From: Montifringilla adamsi
Lineage: Eukaryota; Chordata; Aves; Passeriformes; Passeridae
NCBI GenBank assembly: GCA_017590115.1
Contig: JAGGNK010007448.1
Coordinates: forward strand, 7,480,815-7,544,814
Direction of reading: 5' to 3'
Length of the DNA stretch: 64,000 nucleotides
The notes under the pieces were generated by a model. That model saw only the letters and a list, made by a program, of their open reading frames with translations, had not been told where the DNA came from and searched no databases. Below are positions 50,601 to 61,550 of the stretch, piece by piece. Each line of letters begins with the position of its first letter. Position 1 is the first letter of the stretch. The translations under genes and the position numbers were made by a program.

Positions 50601-53600
50601 TATCTCCTGTCCAGAGCCCTCAGTGTTCTTGCTTGCAGTAGACTTTCAGCCAAGCTTCTTGTGGTACCTTCCACCTGAAAAGAAGCTGGAAGAAAAGGGA
50701 GGGCTTCAGGAGAAGTTTTGTTTCTGCTTTTACCCCCCAGGCTATTGATGGGCTGCAGGGGAGGATGAGCCTGCACTTATGGGCTTGTCCCAGCCTGGAG
50801 CTCATGAGGGGCTTGGAAGGGGCAAAGAGAATGTGTCACCCTTTTGGAATTGATGGGGAACCTGCTAGGAAACCCTCAGTGACCACATCAGCCAGAGAAA
50901 CACCTGGAATGTAGAGCTTTCCTGGGACAGCACAGTAGAGTGAGCTGCTGGTGCAGTCAGGGTGGGATCACAAGACCCATTTCTGGCTTCATGCCACCAG
51001 TGCTGGTGCTAATGGTCCCTGCAGCTCCTGTTCTGCATGAAAAACCCACAGGTCTGTTCTGCTCTGGCTTCAGGATGGCACCGTACACCTGATCTACGGC
51101 ATCCTGGAGAAACCAGTGCGCTCCCTGCAAGCCATCAACATCTCTGCCCTCCACGGGGGGCTGCAAAGGGTGCAGCTGCTAAAACCCAACATCAGCATCC
51201 CTGAGCTGCCCAGAGACATGAAGACCATGGAGATAACAGCCCCAGATGTTGTCATTCCCAGCCAGGAGACGACCTACTGGTGTTACATGGCAGAACTCCC
51301 AGAGGGCTTCCCCAAGCACCACATTATCATGGTAAGAGGCAGGAGAAGAGGGCTGCTTTCCCCAGGGTGGGTCAGTAATTGTGTTCACATCCTGCAAATT
51401 CCACCTCACAGGGAGGCTTTCAGGCCCTGGCATCCAAATGTGGTCCCAAAACCTCTTCCAGGTCCACCCCACCAGTCAGTAGCAACCTCTTGTCTCCTAG
51501 AGTGTCTCAGCAGGAGGGGACCAGGTAATGTTTTCCCACCTGGCACATCCAGCAGGTTCCAGGGCAGGCTCAGTGCTGACTCCCTGCAGAAGGAACAGAC
51601 CCACAGCAGGATTTTGGCACACAGAGAGCCATGAGGAGCATAAAACCGCAGGAAACAAAGGAACAGGGCTGATGAGAGCAGGGCAGAGCCAGCCAGGATG
51701 GAAACTAGCATGTAAAGGATGAGGCATAGTCCGAAAAAAGAGAGTTACAGACGTAAATGAAACTTGTGGGCACTGCCAGACGTGTTGCATGGTCCATCTC
51801 CTGCAAAGGAGAGGCAGTAACCTTCTGGCAGCACCAAGGAAAGGATGGGAGAGCACCCAGCAGGTGTGGGGGTGGCTCAGGAGGTGACCTGGCACATCCA
51901 GAGTCAAAACCACACCACGGGGATGAGGAGAACCTGCAGACACTCGAGCTGCAGCGAGCGCTCAGTGATTGTGAGGGGAGAGACGGCGCTGCAAAGGAAG
52001 GCTCAGAAGGAGGATTTTCTCTCTGACAGATGGTGTGAAGTGAATCATCTGTGTGTAAGTAAGAAGTGTGTAACTCCTGATACCTTCCCGCTGCTGCAGA
52101 TCACTTCTGCAGCTGGCACTTTTAGCCAGAGATGTTCCTCAGGCTTGAGTCACTCTCTCTACCCCAAATCCCCCTCCCCGTGCCCCAAGCAGCTGCTGGG
52201 CAGAAACAAAACCCAAGGGTTGCAGGCAGAGCTACAACAACAACACAGTCAGGACTCTCTGTAAGAAAAAGCAACATCCCCAGGGCCACCTTTACCCCTG
52301 GTAAAGGATTTGGTCTTCACAAAACTGACCAAGAGCTTCTGCTGATCCCCATCTCTTGCTAGAGAGAGGATGAGCTGGTTCTCTGTGGGTTCTGGTGGGT
52401 TCTGGGTTGGTCCCTAAGCCAGCCAAGAAATTAAATATTTCCACAACTGATCTAAATGCTTCTCGGGCACTAATAACATGTTGTTTCCCCTCTGAAGTAC
52501 CCAGGTGCTTAACTCTGCCATAAGCAAAATATGAGGGGAAAGCTCTTGGCCCTCGGTGCCTCATGCCCTGAGCAACCTTCCCTCCCCATCCCGTGGCAGA
52601 AACTGGTACCAGCTCACAGATACTCCTGCCCTGGCACCTCCTGGAGCCTGCAGGCCCCCGGGATGGGCTCTCAGTGTGTCCTCTCCTCCTTGGACCTGCC
52701 TTGCAGTACGAGCCAGTGGTCACGGCAGGCAACGAGGCTCTGGTGCACCACATGGAGGTTTTCCAGTGCGCGGCCCAGTTCGACAGCTTCCCCCTCTACA
52801 ACGGGCCCTGCGACTCCAAGATGAAGCCAGAGCGCCTCAACTACTGCAGGCACGTGCTGGCAGCCTGGGCCATGGGGGCACAGGTGGGTGTGACAAGGGG
52901 GACACGTCCCCCTGGGTGACAACGGCCCTGCTGCCGCCCAAACCGTCCCGGTGCCACTTTGGGGTTGCCCCATAGGGGCTGCCCTCACCCTGGTCTCTGC
53001 TGGGGTTTGGCTTCAGGCCTGTCTGAGCTTCCCAGCCCCTCCTGGGTGTGTTGGATTTTCTACGTGTCCCCAGCTCTCCTCCTCTTTGGTGCCATAAATC
53101 AGTGGGGTGGGACACTGGAAGAGCTCCCCAGGGAATGGTCACGGCCCCAAGCCTGAGGGAGCTCAAGGAGGTTTTGGACAACACTCTCAGGCACTTGTGG
53201 GATTCCTGGGGCTGTCCTGTGCAGGCCCAGGAGTTGGATTTTGATGATTCTCATGGGTCCCTTCCAACTCAGGGATTCCTGGGGCTGTCCTGTGCAGGGC
53301 CAGGGCTGGATTTTGATGATCCTTTTGTGGTTCCCTTCCAACTCAGGGATTCCTGGGGCTGTCCTGTGCAGGGCCAGGGCTGGATTTTGATGATCCTCAT
53401 GGGTCCCTTCCAACTCAGGGTATTTTTATGATTTTATGACAACATTCAGGTGTTGTGCCACTGCATGTGGAATGAGAGAAGCTTTTGGAAGCAAGGGCAG
53501 CTCTCCAAGCACAACCAAGGGCACAAGTCATGTCCCTCAGCCCATGGTGTGGGTCAGGATTACACCCACACATTCCTTTAGGCGTTACAGCTTTATTCCC

Positions 53601-56600
53601 AGGAAAGCCACCCCACTGCTCCCCTAACACCCTCCCTTCTGCTTCCAGGCTTTCTATTACCCTGAAGAAGCAGGTCTTGCCTTTGGTGGCCCAGGCTCCT
53701 CCAGATATTTGCGTCTGGAGATCCATTACCACAATCCCCTGGTGTTCAAAGGTGAGGGGCTGCCCGTTGCTTTACCTGTGTGACCACGGCAGGAGAGCTG
53801 GGGAAATTCCAGGGAAGGATTGCCACCTTCTGGGGAGGCCTCTGGCCTAAACCATGGCCCTGTTCTCAGCTTTGTGGAGAGCTGATGGTCCAGATCTGTC
53901 CCTGCAGGAAGAATACATTAAATCCCCACCATGCTGCTGCTTTTCTGGTCTCAGCAAAGTCATCCTCACTGAAGTGTATGTCCAGAGGTGGGGAAGGATG
54001 CTTGGGAAAGGAGCCTGCAGGCAGAAAATTGCCCTCACAGAGTTCCGGCAAGGATGTGATCCAGGGCAACACCAGGATTCAGCTGGGCTATCTCAGGAGT
54101 GCCCCCAGTTTCCACACAAGGTGGTGGGGAGTGGCTTCATCAGCTCTGTCAGTTGTTCATGTTGATTATAGATTCAGTGGGGCTGGGGCTGAGCTCAGAG
54201 CAAGAGTGACAGCAGTGCCAAGTCACCAGAGAGACCAGGCTGCCTGGGGAGGGGGGATGTGGATGTTGTATTCCTGTTCTCCTGCTTCGATAACATTGTC
54301 AGGAGACACATTGGAAAAAAAAGAAGGATTCCAAACAACCCAGTTTCTTCATTAACATAAAAACAAGCAGCTTCTTGACTACCCAAGGATATTTTTAGGA
54401 GGCCAGAGCATATGTACTGTGGATCAATCATAGCACATTCGGCAACTTGAGAAGAAACATGGCTATAAATACAGAGTTCACATCTTCCATCATTCATCTG
54501 CTTTTGCCTGTTAACCAATAGTGTCTCCCCCGTTATTCTTATCCCTGGGTGGGCTCCAGCCTGGAGACAGGGAGCTCAGAGCTGCCTGACCCCCTCTTGA
54601 CCTATTGAACCTGCTCTTTCCCTTTGGGATTTTGGGATTAAAGAAGTTGCAGTGAGCCACATTCCTGAGGAAATCCTCCAAAGCACCCCCATGCTCTGTC
54701 CTTCTGCTCTGGGCTCTCCAAAGGCACCCCTTACCTTGCTGTCCTCATCCTCAGGTCAGTGCCCTCACCAGGAAACCAGGTGCATCTGGGGACACTCAGT
54801 GAAGATTTCCACAAAAACCTATGGGATTTAAAACAATTTTAAACAGAGGAAGGAAGCTGGGAGCGAGAGGCTCATAGAGAGCCAAGCATAGTTTTTTACC
54901 TGTCCATGTCTTTCACCTTTTGACCGTGTTCCTGCAGTGACTTGTCCTTGTCCCCTGGCCCCCCAGGTCGCCGTGACTCCTCGGGGATCCGGCTGTACTA
55001 CACGGCCACCCTTCGTCCCCACGACGCTGGAATCATGGAGCTGGGCTTGGTGTACACCCCAGTGATGGCCATTCCCCCTGGAGAGGACAGCTTCATCCTC
55101 ACGGGGTACTGCACTGATAAATGCACCCAGCTGGTGAGTGCCTGTCCCCTCTGGCTCTGCACCTCAGGGGCGAAATGCTGCCCGTGGTGTTCCCTGGCTC
55201 CGGGCAGCACCAATCTGCAGGCTGCCAATTTGAAGTTTTAAACTCACCGTGAGGAAAGAAAAATCTGCTGTGTACAATAAACAGAGAGCAGCTGGTTGGG
55301 ATGTGCTGAATCCCCCTGGAAGCAGCTCTCCTGGGGAGCCATCTGCTCCAGCTCCACGGGGTACCATTCCCATAAAACTCACTGCCGAGCTGGCCGTGTC
55401 CCAGTGGTGCTTTCCCTCACAGGGCTGGGAAAATTGGCTCCTGCTCCCGGGGAGCTTGCCAAGAGCTCCCTCAAAGATGGTTCCAAAGGGCTCACCTTGC
55501 TCTCTCAGGGAAGTTTTGGTGTGTGTTTTTGTAGGATCTGCCCACAAGGAATCACTTGTGCCACCACCAAGGAGGGCAGGGAAGGAAGCAGGATCTGCCT
55601 CAGCTGCTCCTGCTGCCCTGGAGCGTTGCTTTGGCAGCAGTGAGGGTTTGTCCCTCTGCAAGGAGCTCACTGAGCTGCTTTTCCAGGGGTACAGCAATCC
55701 CCTAAACCTCGTGTGAGAGCCAGAACAGGGCCAGCGAATTCCCAGCATACAGCCAGGGGATGTGAGGGAGGGGATGTGAGAGGGAACAGGGCTCTTACAG
55801 GGGCTTGAGCTGTCCTTCCTTCCTTCCCCCAGGCTCTGCCCGCTGCTGGCATCCGCATCTTCGCCTCCCAGCTGCACACACACCTGGCAGGGAGGAAAGT
55901 GGTGACGGTGCTGGCCCGGGATGGGAGGGAGCGGCAGGTTGTGAACGCTGACAGCCACTACAGCCCTCACTTCCAGGTACAGGGGCTGCAGGGGGCACGG
56001 CTGGGTGTCCCCCCTGGGCACAGTGCCACTGTGGCACTGCTCTGATGTGTCCCCTCCCCTCCCCTCCCAGGAGATCCGCATGCTGAAGGAGGTTGTTGCA
56101 GTTTTTCCGGTGAGTTGCTCCAAAAAACGTTCCAAACAGCACATCCTGATCCCTTGGCCCTGAGTTCCCTGCCTCCTTCCATCCCCCCATCCCATCTGGG
56201 GACTCCCAGGGGGGCTGAGTGAGGGTCCCTGGGTCATATGTGCCATCTCCACGCAGACACTTTGGGGACAAGCAGGCCCCCTCTCATATGGCACGGAATT
56301 GATGTGTGGGCAGCCAGGAGCTAAATGAGGCTCCTAATTCAGCTGGGCTTCGTCTGGCAGAGGGAGGCTCCTCGGGGGGGTGAGGATGAGCCATGATGCT
56401 GACCTCTGGACTTGCTTAATGGAAGGAGAGGAAGAGATTCGGCATCAGAGTGGGAGTGGGTGGGAAAACAGGAGTGGAACCTTCCCCAGGGCTCCTCAGG
56501 TGGGGAAGGACCTGACTGCAAAGCTGGGGGCAGCTCCTGGAGCTGCTCCTGGAGCCCCACGAGGCTGCTCAAAGCACCCAGCACCCGTTGCAGCCGTGCC

Positions 56601-59600
56601 CAGGGTGTGCCCTGGGGTGTCCCCGTGGTCCTCAGCACTGACTGGGAGGCTCTTGTGCCATCAAGTCAGCTCCGGTTTTGGCACTTCAAGCTCTTGCCTA
56701 AGTGCAATTTTAAGGTGTTTTCAACCTCGCAGAAATCCTTAAAAAGCGAGGAAAGCAGGAAACACCATCCCTGGGATGCAGCCCTGGGAATCACCGCAGG
56801 GGATGCAGTTTTAGCAAGGACTCCTGTGGGGTTGCAGGCTCCTGGTATGGGGAGCAGAGATTTTAAAGTGGAACACTCCCCAATCCCTAAATTTTTCTGT
56901 TTGAACCCCCCCAGGGCGATGAACTCATCACCACCTGCACATACAACACGGAGGATCGGAGCAGAGCCACCGTGGTGAGTGCCGGGGTAGCTCCCCTGCC
57001 CTTGGGGGCACCCCAGGGTGGGCTGGGGGCACCCCCAGAGTGGGCACCTGCATGAAGCCAGGCTGAATCACAGCCAGAAGCAAAGGGAGGGTGGGAAGAG
57101 GGGAACTCACAAGGCTCTGCTGCCTGCAGCGGGGATGTGAAGGTGCTAATTGTCAAGTAGCATGTGTCACTCTAATTCCCATCACAAACTGTTCCACCAG
57201 GGATTAATTGTAATTAAAGAGAAGTGGCATTTTTTGACAGTGCATGTTATTTCCTTACATAGGCAGCGGGGAAAAAATATAAAAGAGCCTGTCAGAGGTA
57301 CCATCAACAGGGACAAGGCTAAATATAGCAGAGGGATTATAGGAAATCTGCATTTTAATGTAAACCACACGGTCTAGCCTGGAAGTCTGTCCTTGCACAG
57401 AGGGCAGACAAGCAGAGAGCTGCCCATGCCATGCACCTGAAGGGGTGTGAATACCTATCTCTACCATCTCTATCTCATCTCTATCTATCTAGATATCCAG
57501 ATATAGATCTAGACAGATTTTAGATACAGATCCATGTGAGTGTGCACCGAGAGGTGTGAGTGAGCTCTGTGCCCCCCTGCCCTCCCTGCCCCTGTGCAGC
57601 CCCAGCAGGGCACAGCCCGACCTTGCTTCCATCACCTTCCTGCTGTGCCACAGGGAGGGTTTGGCATCCTGGAGGAGATGTGTGTGAACTACGTGCACTA
57701 CTACCCCCAGACCCAGCTGGAGCTGTGCAAAAGCGCTGTGGATCCAGGCTACCTGCACCGGTACTTCAACCTTGTCAACAGGTAAAGAGCCCTGCACAGC
57801 GGGGCTGGGGCCACAGGGACCACTGGTACAGCCAAACCCAGGGTTTGGGGGATGGCTGTGTAGAGACAACCACCAGGAATGGAGGGAGGGACTTCTTAGC
57901 AAGAGTCAGTGTGTGGCTGAGTGCATAAATGCAAAATATTTCCGAGGCAGACTCCAAGGATCCACGCCAGGGGAGGAGGCTGCAGCCCATCCACCCATGA
58001 GGAGAGGGGAGGTGCTGACCTTGCAGAGGGTGTCCTACCCACGGGCTGGTCCCAAATCCTGCAGGTGCTGGCTGCTGCAGGCTGTCCCTGTGCCCAGCAC
58101 TGCCCTCAGAGCCATTCCAGGTTCAGGCAGGGAGGGATGGGTCACACCCAGCTCTGGAAGGGCACAGCACTGCTGTGCTTCAGCCCAGCCTTTCTCCTGC
58201 CCAGGTTTAACGATGAGGAGATCTGCATGTGCCCACAGGTGTCTGTCCCACAGCAGTTTTACTCCATCCCCTGGAACACGTTCAACAGGGATGTGCTGAA
58301 ATCCCTCTATGGCTTTGCTCCCATCTCCGTGCACTGCAACAAATCCTCTGCTGTCCGCTTCCCGGTAGGTACAGCCTTTCCCAAAGCTTTCCTGCAGAAT
58401 TCCCAGATGTAAGGTTGGGTCTGTGGTGATCAGGACACATCCAAACCCAGCAGGCTCAGGGCAGGGGGCTGGAGCTGCCTGGGAATCCCTGGCATCAGCA
58501 GGACACAGAGTCCAGCCCAGCCCTGGGCTTAGACAATACATCAGGAGCCCACCATGGATGCTCCCAACCAGATCCAATTAGGAGATGCATTTGCATAAAG
58601 TGATTTGGAGGCTCCTTTTGCTGACTGTTAAAGTAGGGCCATATCCAAGGAGAAACGTGAGGTGGTTTTTAGGACTTTGGCAAATCACCCCAGGTCCCAG
58701 CAGAGCGAGCTCATTACACACAGCATCTGTGCAGCTTCCAAATGTGGTGATCCAGCAAAACGTGAAGGATAAAGGACTGGGAGGTCTTGAAAATAAAACC
58801 AGGCCCAGAGATGAGGAACATGATGATGATGATGATGATGATGGTGAGGATTTAAAACCACTGCTGGCATCAGCTTCCAACGCCATTTATCAGTGTAATA
58901 AATTCGGATTATACCTTTAGCCTGGATCCAGTGCTATCCACTGCAGCACAGGAGCATGCTGAGCTGATTGCAGGGATGACCATCAGCTTGCTGCCACTGT
59001 AAGTGCCCTTTAGCAAAGTTGCACTCTGGGGTGGGCAGAAACCTTTCCAGTTTCCTGGAACTGGACACCAGGCACCTCTCAGCCATGCAGAGTTTTGCTG
59101 CAGGGACAGAAGTGGTGTGGAAGTTTTGTGAAGCAGCAGAATTATGAATTAGACCTCTTAATTTATGACCCAGACAACTCCCTTGATTTCAGAGAGGTCT
59201 TGGGGGCTGTCAGGAAGGGCCTCAAGCAGTCCAGAGCCAATGCTGGCACAAAGTGGGTCATGAACATCACAGTGAGGGCGAAGGAGCCTCTGCTCCGCTG
59301 GTGTTTCAGAGCGAGCCCGACTTGGAGACATCTCATTTATTCCATGCTGTTTCTGCCAAGAGAAAAGCACCAGCTTCTAATTAAGCTCATGTTTTTGCAG
59401 TTCAGTGATCCCAAATCTGATGATTTCTGGAAGGAACTGAGTGCTGTTAATTACTGAGCCAAATCTCAAGGTAACACTTGTGAACGGCAGCGGGGACGGT
59501 GCCGTCCCCAAGTTCCCCTGCACCCACAAGGGCTCACAGTAAACTCTGCTCAGGTTTCAACTTGAAAGCACTGAAAACAACAACTATGAAGACACTCCAC

Positions 59601-60867
59601 ATGCCTTTGATCTCTACAAAAAGCAGGCTCAGGGTTTGGGATGTCTCAGCAGGGCAGACGCCGCAGCAGATGGGCTCAGGGCTGGAGCCGAGCCCCGGAG
59701 CAGGCGCACCCTAAGGATGCTGAACTGCTCCCCTGAGCCATAAGGGCACAGGAAAGGAGTTGTTCCTCCAGCTGGTACTCCCCTGCAATGCTGCCCCCTC
59801 TCTGATCACTCCCCATGAGCTTTGGAAAGGCCCCTCCATCCCACTCCATCTTTCCCCAGGTTTTCCTGGTGATGGTGCCAGCTCTGGCCCATTTCGCTTG
59901 ACAAACCAGGAGAAATTTCAGCAGAAAACATAAATTTCACTTTCATCTCGCTGATGACTCACGGCTCTACCTCTCCTCTCCAGACCTCCCTCCTCCTGCT
60001 CACGCTGTGGCTCAGCCTCTCGCTGACATTTCCGCACGAACACGCAGCTGGCAGCCCAGCCAGAGCATCACCACCCCAGAGCTGAGCCCCCCCGTGCCCT
60101 CCCAGCCCCTGCCCACCTCTCCACCAGCCACCAGGCCAGGCCAACATCAAATCTGAGCTAGATCCTGCTCAGCAAGCTCAGCCCTGGGCACTGCCCACAC
60201 CTGGCAGGTCGCTCTTTGCAGGGAGCATCCCCAGGACAAGGTGTCACCACGGATGCACAGAGTGGGCACATTTGTCTTGGCCATGGTCACCTGATGGCTG
60301 TGACAACCCTTCCATGGCACCTCAGCCAGGCTGCTGCATCCCTCCTGCTCCATGGGCACATCCCTGCTGGAAATTCCTGCCAGTACCTGGTTTTCCAGAG
60401 CGTGGTGGGCCTGTGGCACTCCCTGGTTTGAGCTGTCTCCACCTGACTTGGCAAGTAATACTTTTTGGGGTGGAAACTCCCCAGCTGGGGTGGATTTGTG
60501 GAACACCTCAGACGTCTGCACCGCTCAGGGGATGTGTAGGTGCTTCTGCGCTAGGAATAATTAGTGATGTCTCATGAGAAAACACCCTGCTTTGGGCTAA
60601 AACCCACTTCAGACGTTAAAACTCGTGTCATTTCTCCAAGCAGACAGAAACACCGAGCCTCCAACACCTTCCTCCCTTGCTGGGGGAATGTTTCCACCCG
60701 CCGTGCTCTCAGGCTGCTGGCCTCTCTTGCAGGGCGAGTGGGAGAAGCAGCCACTTCCCAGCATCACCGAGAGGCTGCGGGAGCCCAGCCCTCACTGCCG
60801 GCCCTCCCCGGGACCTCAGCCCGCTGCCCCCATCCCCCTCCAGCTGGGCCAGCTCTGGAGGGACTGA
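47344..60867 (+). CDS. DBH: Dopamine beta-hydroxylase, complete
   Basis: This enzyme hydroxylates dopamine to noradrenaline in secretory vesicles, using copper, ascorbate and oxygen. Twelve coding exons (47344-47685, 49697-49843, 51074-51331, 52707-52883, 53649-53751, 54967-55133, 55833-55976, 56071-56109, 56915-56974, 57654-57781, 58205-58364, 60733-60867) join in frame to 619 residues; the human protein has 617. An N-terminal signal/anchor (about residues 23-41) is followed by a DOMON domain and the two copper type II monooxygenase domains. The ligands His263, His264, His334 (CuH) and His413, His415, Met488 (CuM) are all present, one number above the human positions. Glycosylation motifs include NVS, NIS and NKS. 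The start was chosen by alignment with the human N-terminus; a second Met lies at the start of the hydrophobic stretch. The last 44 residues diverge after GEW. Expression is probably restricted by the proximal motif cluster. Confidence 0.97.
49697..49843 (+). CDS. DBH: DBH exon 2
   Basis: It has 49 codons, acceptor ctctcacag and donor gtatgg. It runs from DAWSDAKGQLHMDSQQDY to CDPKDYLIE and continues the DOMON domain. Confidence 0.96.
51074..51331 (+). CDS. DBH: DBH exon 3
   Basis: It has 86 codons. It ends the DOMON domain (DGTVHLIYGILEKP), carries the AINIS glycosylation site and the linker GLQRVQLLKPN, then IPSQETTYWCY opens the first monooxygenase domain. Confidence 0.96.
52707..52883 (+). 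CDS. DBH: DBH exon 4, CuH histidine pair
   Basis: It has 59 codons. ALVHHMEVFQC holds the paired copper ligands His263 and His264; NYCRHVLAAWAMGAQ closes the exon. Confidence 0.96.
53105..53445 (+). mobile_element. CR1-type LINE tail with triplicated segment, DBH intron 4
   Basis: The sense CR1 tail has aagcctgagggagctcaagg, then three tandem copies of about 62-64 bp (ggattcctggggctgtcctg ... ggattttgatgatcctcatg) and a final atttttatgattttatgac. The last is the degenerate 8 bp terminal repeat of CR1. Confidence 0.8.
53649..53751 (+). CDS. DBH: DBH exon 5, third CuH histidine
   Basis: It has 34 codons plus one base. AFYYPEEAGLAFGGPG is followed by LEIHYHNP, whose first His is ligand 334. 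Confidence 0.96.
54967..55133 (+). CDS. DBH: DBH exon 6
   Basis: It completes a split Gly codon, then has 55 codons with RRDSSGIRLYYTATLRPHD, GIMELGLVYTPVMAIPPG and GYCTDKCTQL. Confidence 0.96.
55833..55976 (+). CDS. DBH: DBH exon 7, CuM His pair
   Basis: It has 48 codons. IFASQLHTHLAGRKVV carries the copper M ligands His413 and His415. Confidence 0.96.
56071..56109 (+). CDS. DBH: DBH exon 8, micro-exon
   Basis: It has only 13 codons, EIRMLKEVVAVFP, flanked by a tcccctcccag acceptor and a gtgagt donor. It is separated from exon 7 by a 94 bp intron. Confidence 0.95.
56915..56974 (+). CDS. DBH: DBH exon 9
   Basis: It has 20 codons, GDELITTCTYNTEDRSRATV, phase 0-0. Confidence 0.96.
57654..57781 (+). 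CDS. DBH: DBH exon 10, copper-binding Met
   Basis: It has 42 codons and two bases. GGFGILEEMCVNYVHYYPQT includes copper M ligand Met488; it ends YFNLVN plus the first two bases of Arg. Confidence 0.96.
58205..58364 (+). CDS. DBH: DBH exon 11
   Basis: It completes the Arg codon, then has 53 codons. FNDEEICMCPQVSVPQQF and FAPISVHCNKSSAVRFP contain conserved Cys and an N-glycosylation site. Confidence 0.96.
58820..58845 (+). repeat. GAT trinucleotide microsatellite, DBH intron 11
   Basis: About eight consecutive gat units; it would read poly-Asp in one frame but lies inside an intron. Confidence 0.9.
60733..60867 (+). CDS. DBH: DBH exon 12, divergent C-terminus
   Basis: The acceptor cctctcttgcag precedes it. 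GEWEKQPLPSITERLREPSP resembles the human start of this exon (GEWNLQPLPK); the rest is Pro-rich and ends LGQLWRD then TGA at 60865-60867. Confidence 0.92.
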   Translation, partial: GEWEKQPLPSITERLREPSPHCRPSPGPQPAAPIPLQLGQLWRD

Positions 60868-61550
60868 CACACTGCCTGCCACCAAGACGGGAAGCCCCTC
60901 CAGGCAGGAGCATCCATCCGTGGGGAACATCCCTGCCCACGCAGCAATGCCAGCCGGTGCCCTGGCCCTGCCTCCGGAGGGGGTTCGAGCTCATCAGGCA
61001 GAGTTCAGCAAGTCCTCCGGGGATGGGAAGAGCTATATTTAGTGTGTTATTAGCAATGCTGGCTCTGAGTAATGCTGCTTCCCACCCCCGGAATAATAAC
61101 GGCGAGGTTTGCTATTGTGCAGCCCCAGGGAGGGGGGAAGGAGCTTGTTTGCCTGTGGGGAAACTGAGGCACGGAGCAAAGCGATGTGTGGGAGCAGCAC
61201 AAAAGCCCTGCTGGTGTCCCACGGTCCTGCCTAGCTCAGGATGGCTCCACAGGTGCTCTCCCATGCTGGCAGCTGTGGCAGGGATGCAGGGATGGATAGA
61301 TGGAAGGAGGGAGGGATGGAGGGGTGCCACAACACCCACCCAGCCCTCCCCTCCCTTCCCTCCCCACTCCTCCACACTCCAGATTGTTCCTCTCGATGCC
61401 ACCAAAGGCCAATGGCTGGGAACAAACGACACCTCTGGGATGGGGTTTGGAAAAGGGGAGGGGAGGAGGGGGAATGACAAATCTTTTGTCAGGAAAAATA
61501 GCTCCATTAAATATCTAAATGTTAAATAAATTGCTTTTTTGCTGTTGAGC
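60868..61550 (+). other. DBH: DBH 3' untranslated region
   Basis: It runs from the stop codon to the AATAAA at 61525-61530, about 0.66 kb, and includes a gatgga-type short repeat near 61291-61320. Confidence 0.7.
61525..61530 (+). terminator. DBH: Poly(A) signal AATAAA of DBH
   Basis: A canonical signal lies in an AT-rich context 658 bp after the stop codon, followed by ttgcttttttgctgttg as a U-rich downstream element. Confidence 0.75.

Larger units (their letters stand above)
47686..60732 (+). other. DBH: DBH introns 1-11
   Basis: Sizes are 2011, 1230, 1375, 765, 1215, 699, 94, 805, 679, 423 and 2368 bp. Intron 4 holds a CR1 tail with internal tandem copies. Intron 9 holds a CTAT-rich microsatellite (57465-57515). 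Intron 11 holds a GAT microsatellite (58820-58845) and short chance open reading frames. No other gene is seen inside. Confidence 0.8.

Noticed and set aside
55164..56294. 376-codon open reading frame on the minus strand
   Set aside because: It covers DBH exons 7 and 8 in antisense; GC-rich coding DNA commonly leaves the opposite strand open.
58585..59457. Frames in DBH intron 11 including a poly-Asp stretch
   Set aside because: They lie between exons 11 and 12, which join in frame without them; the Asp run is a GAT microsatellite.
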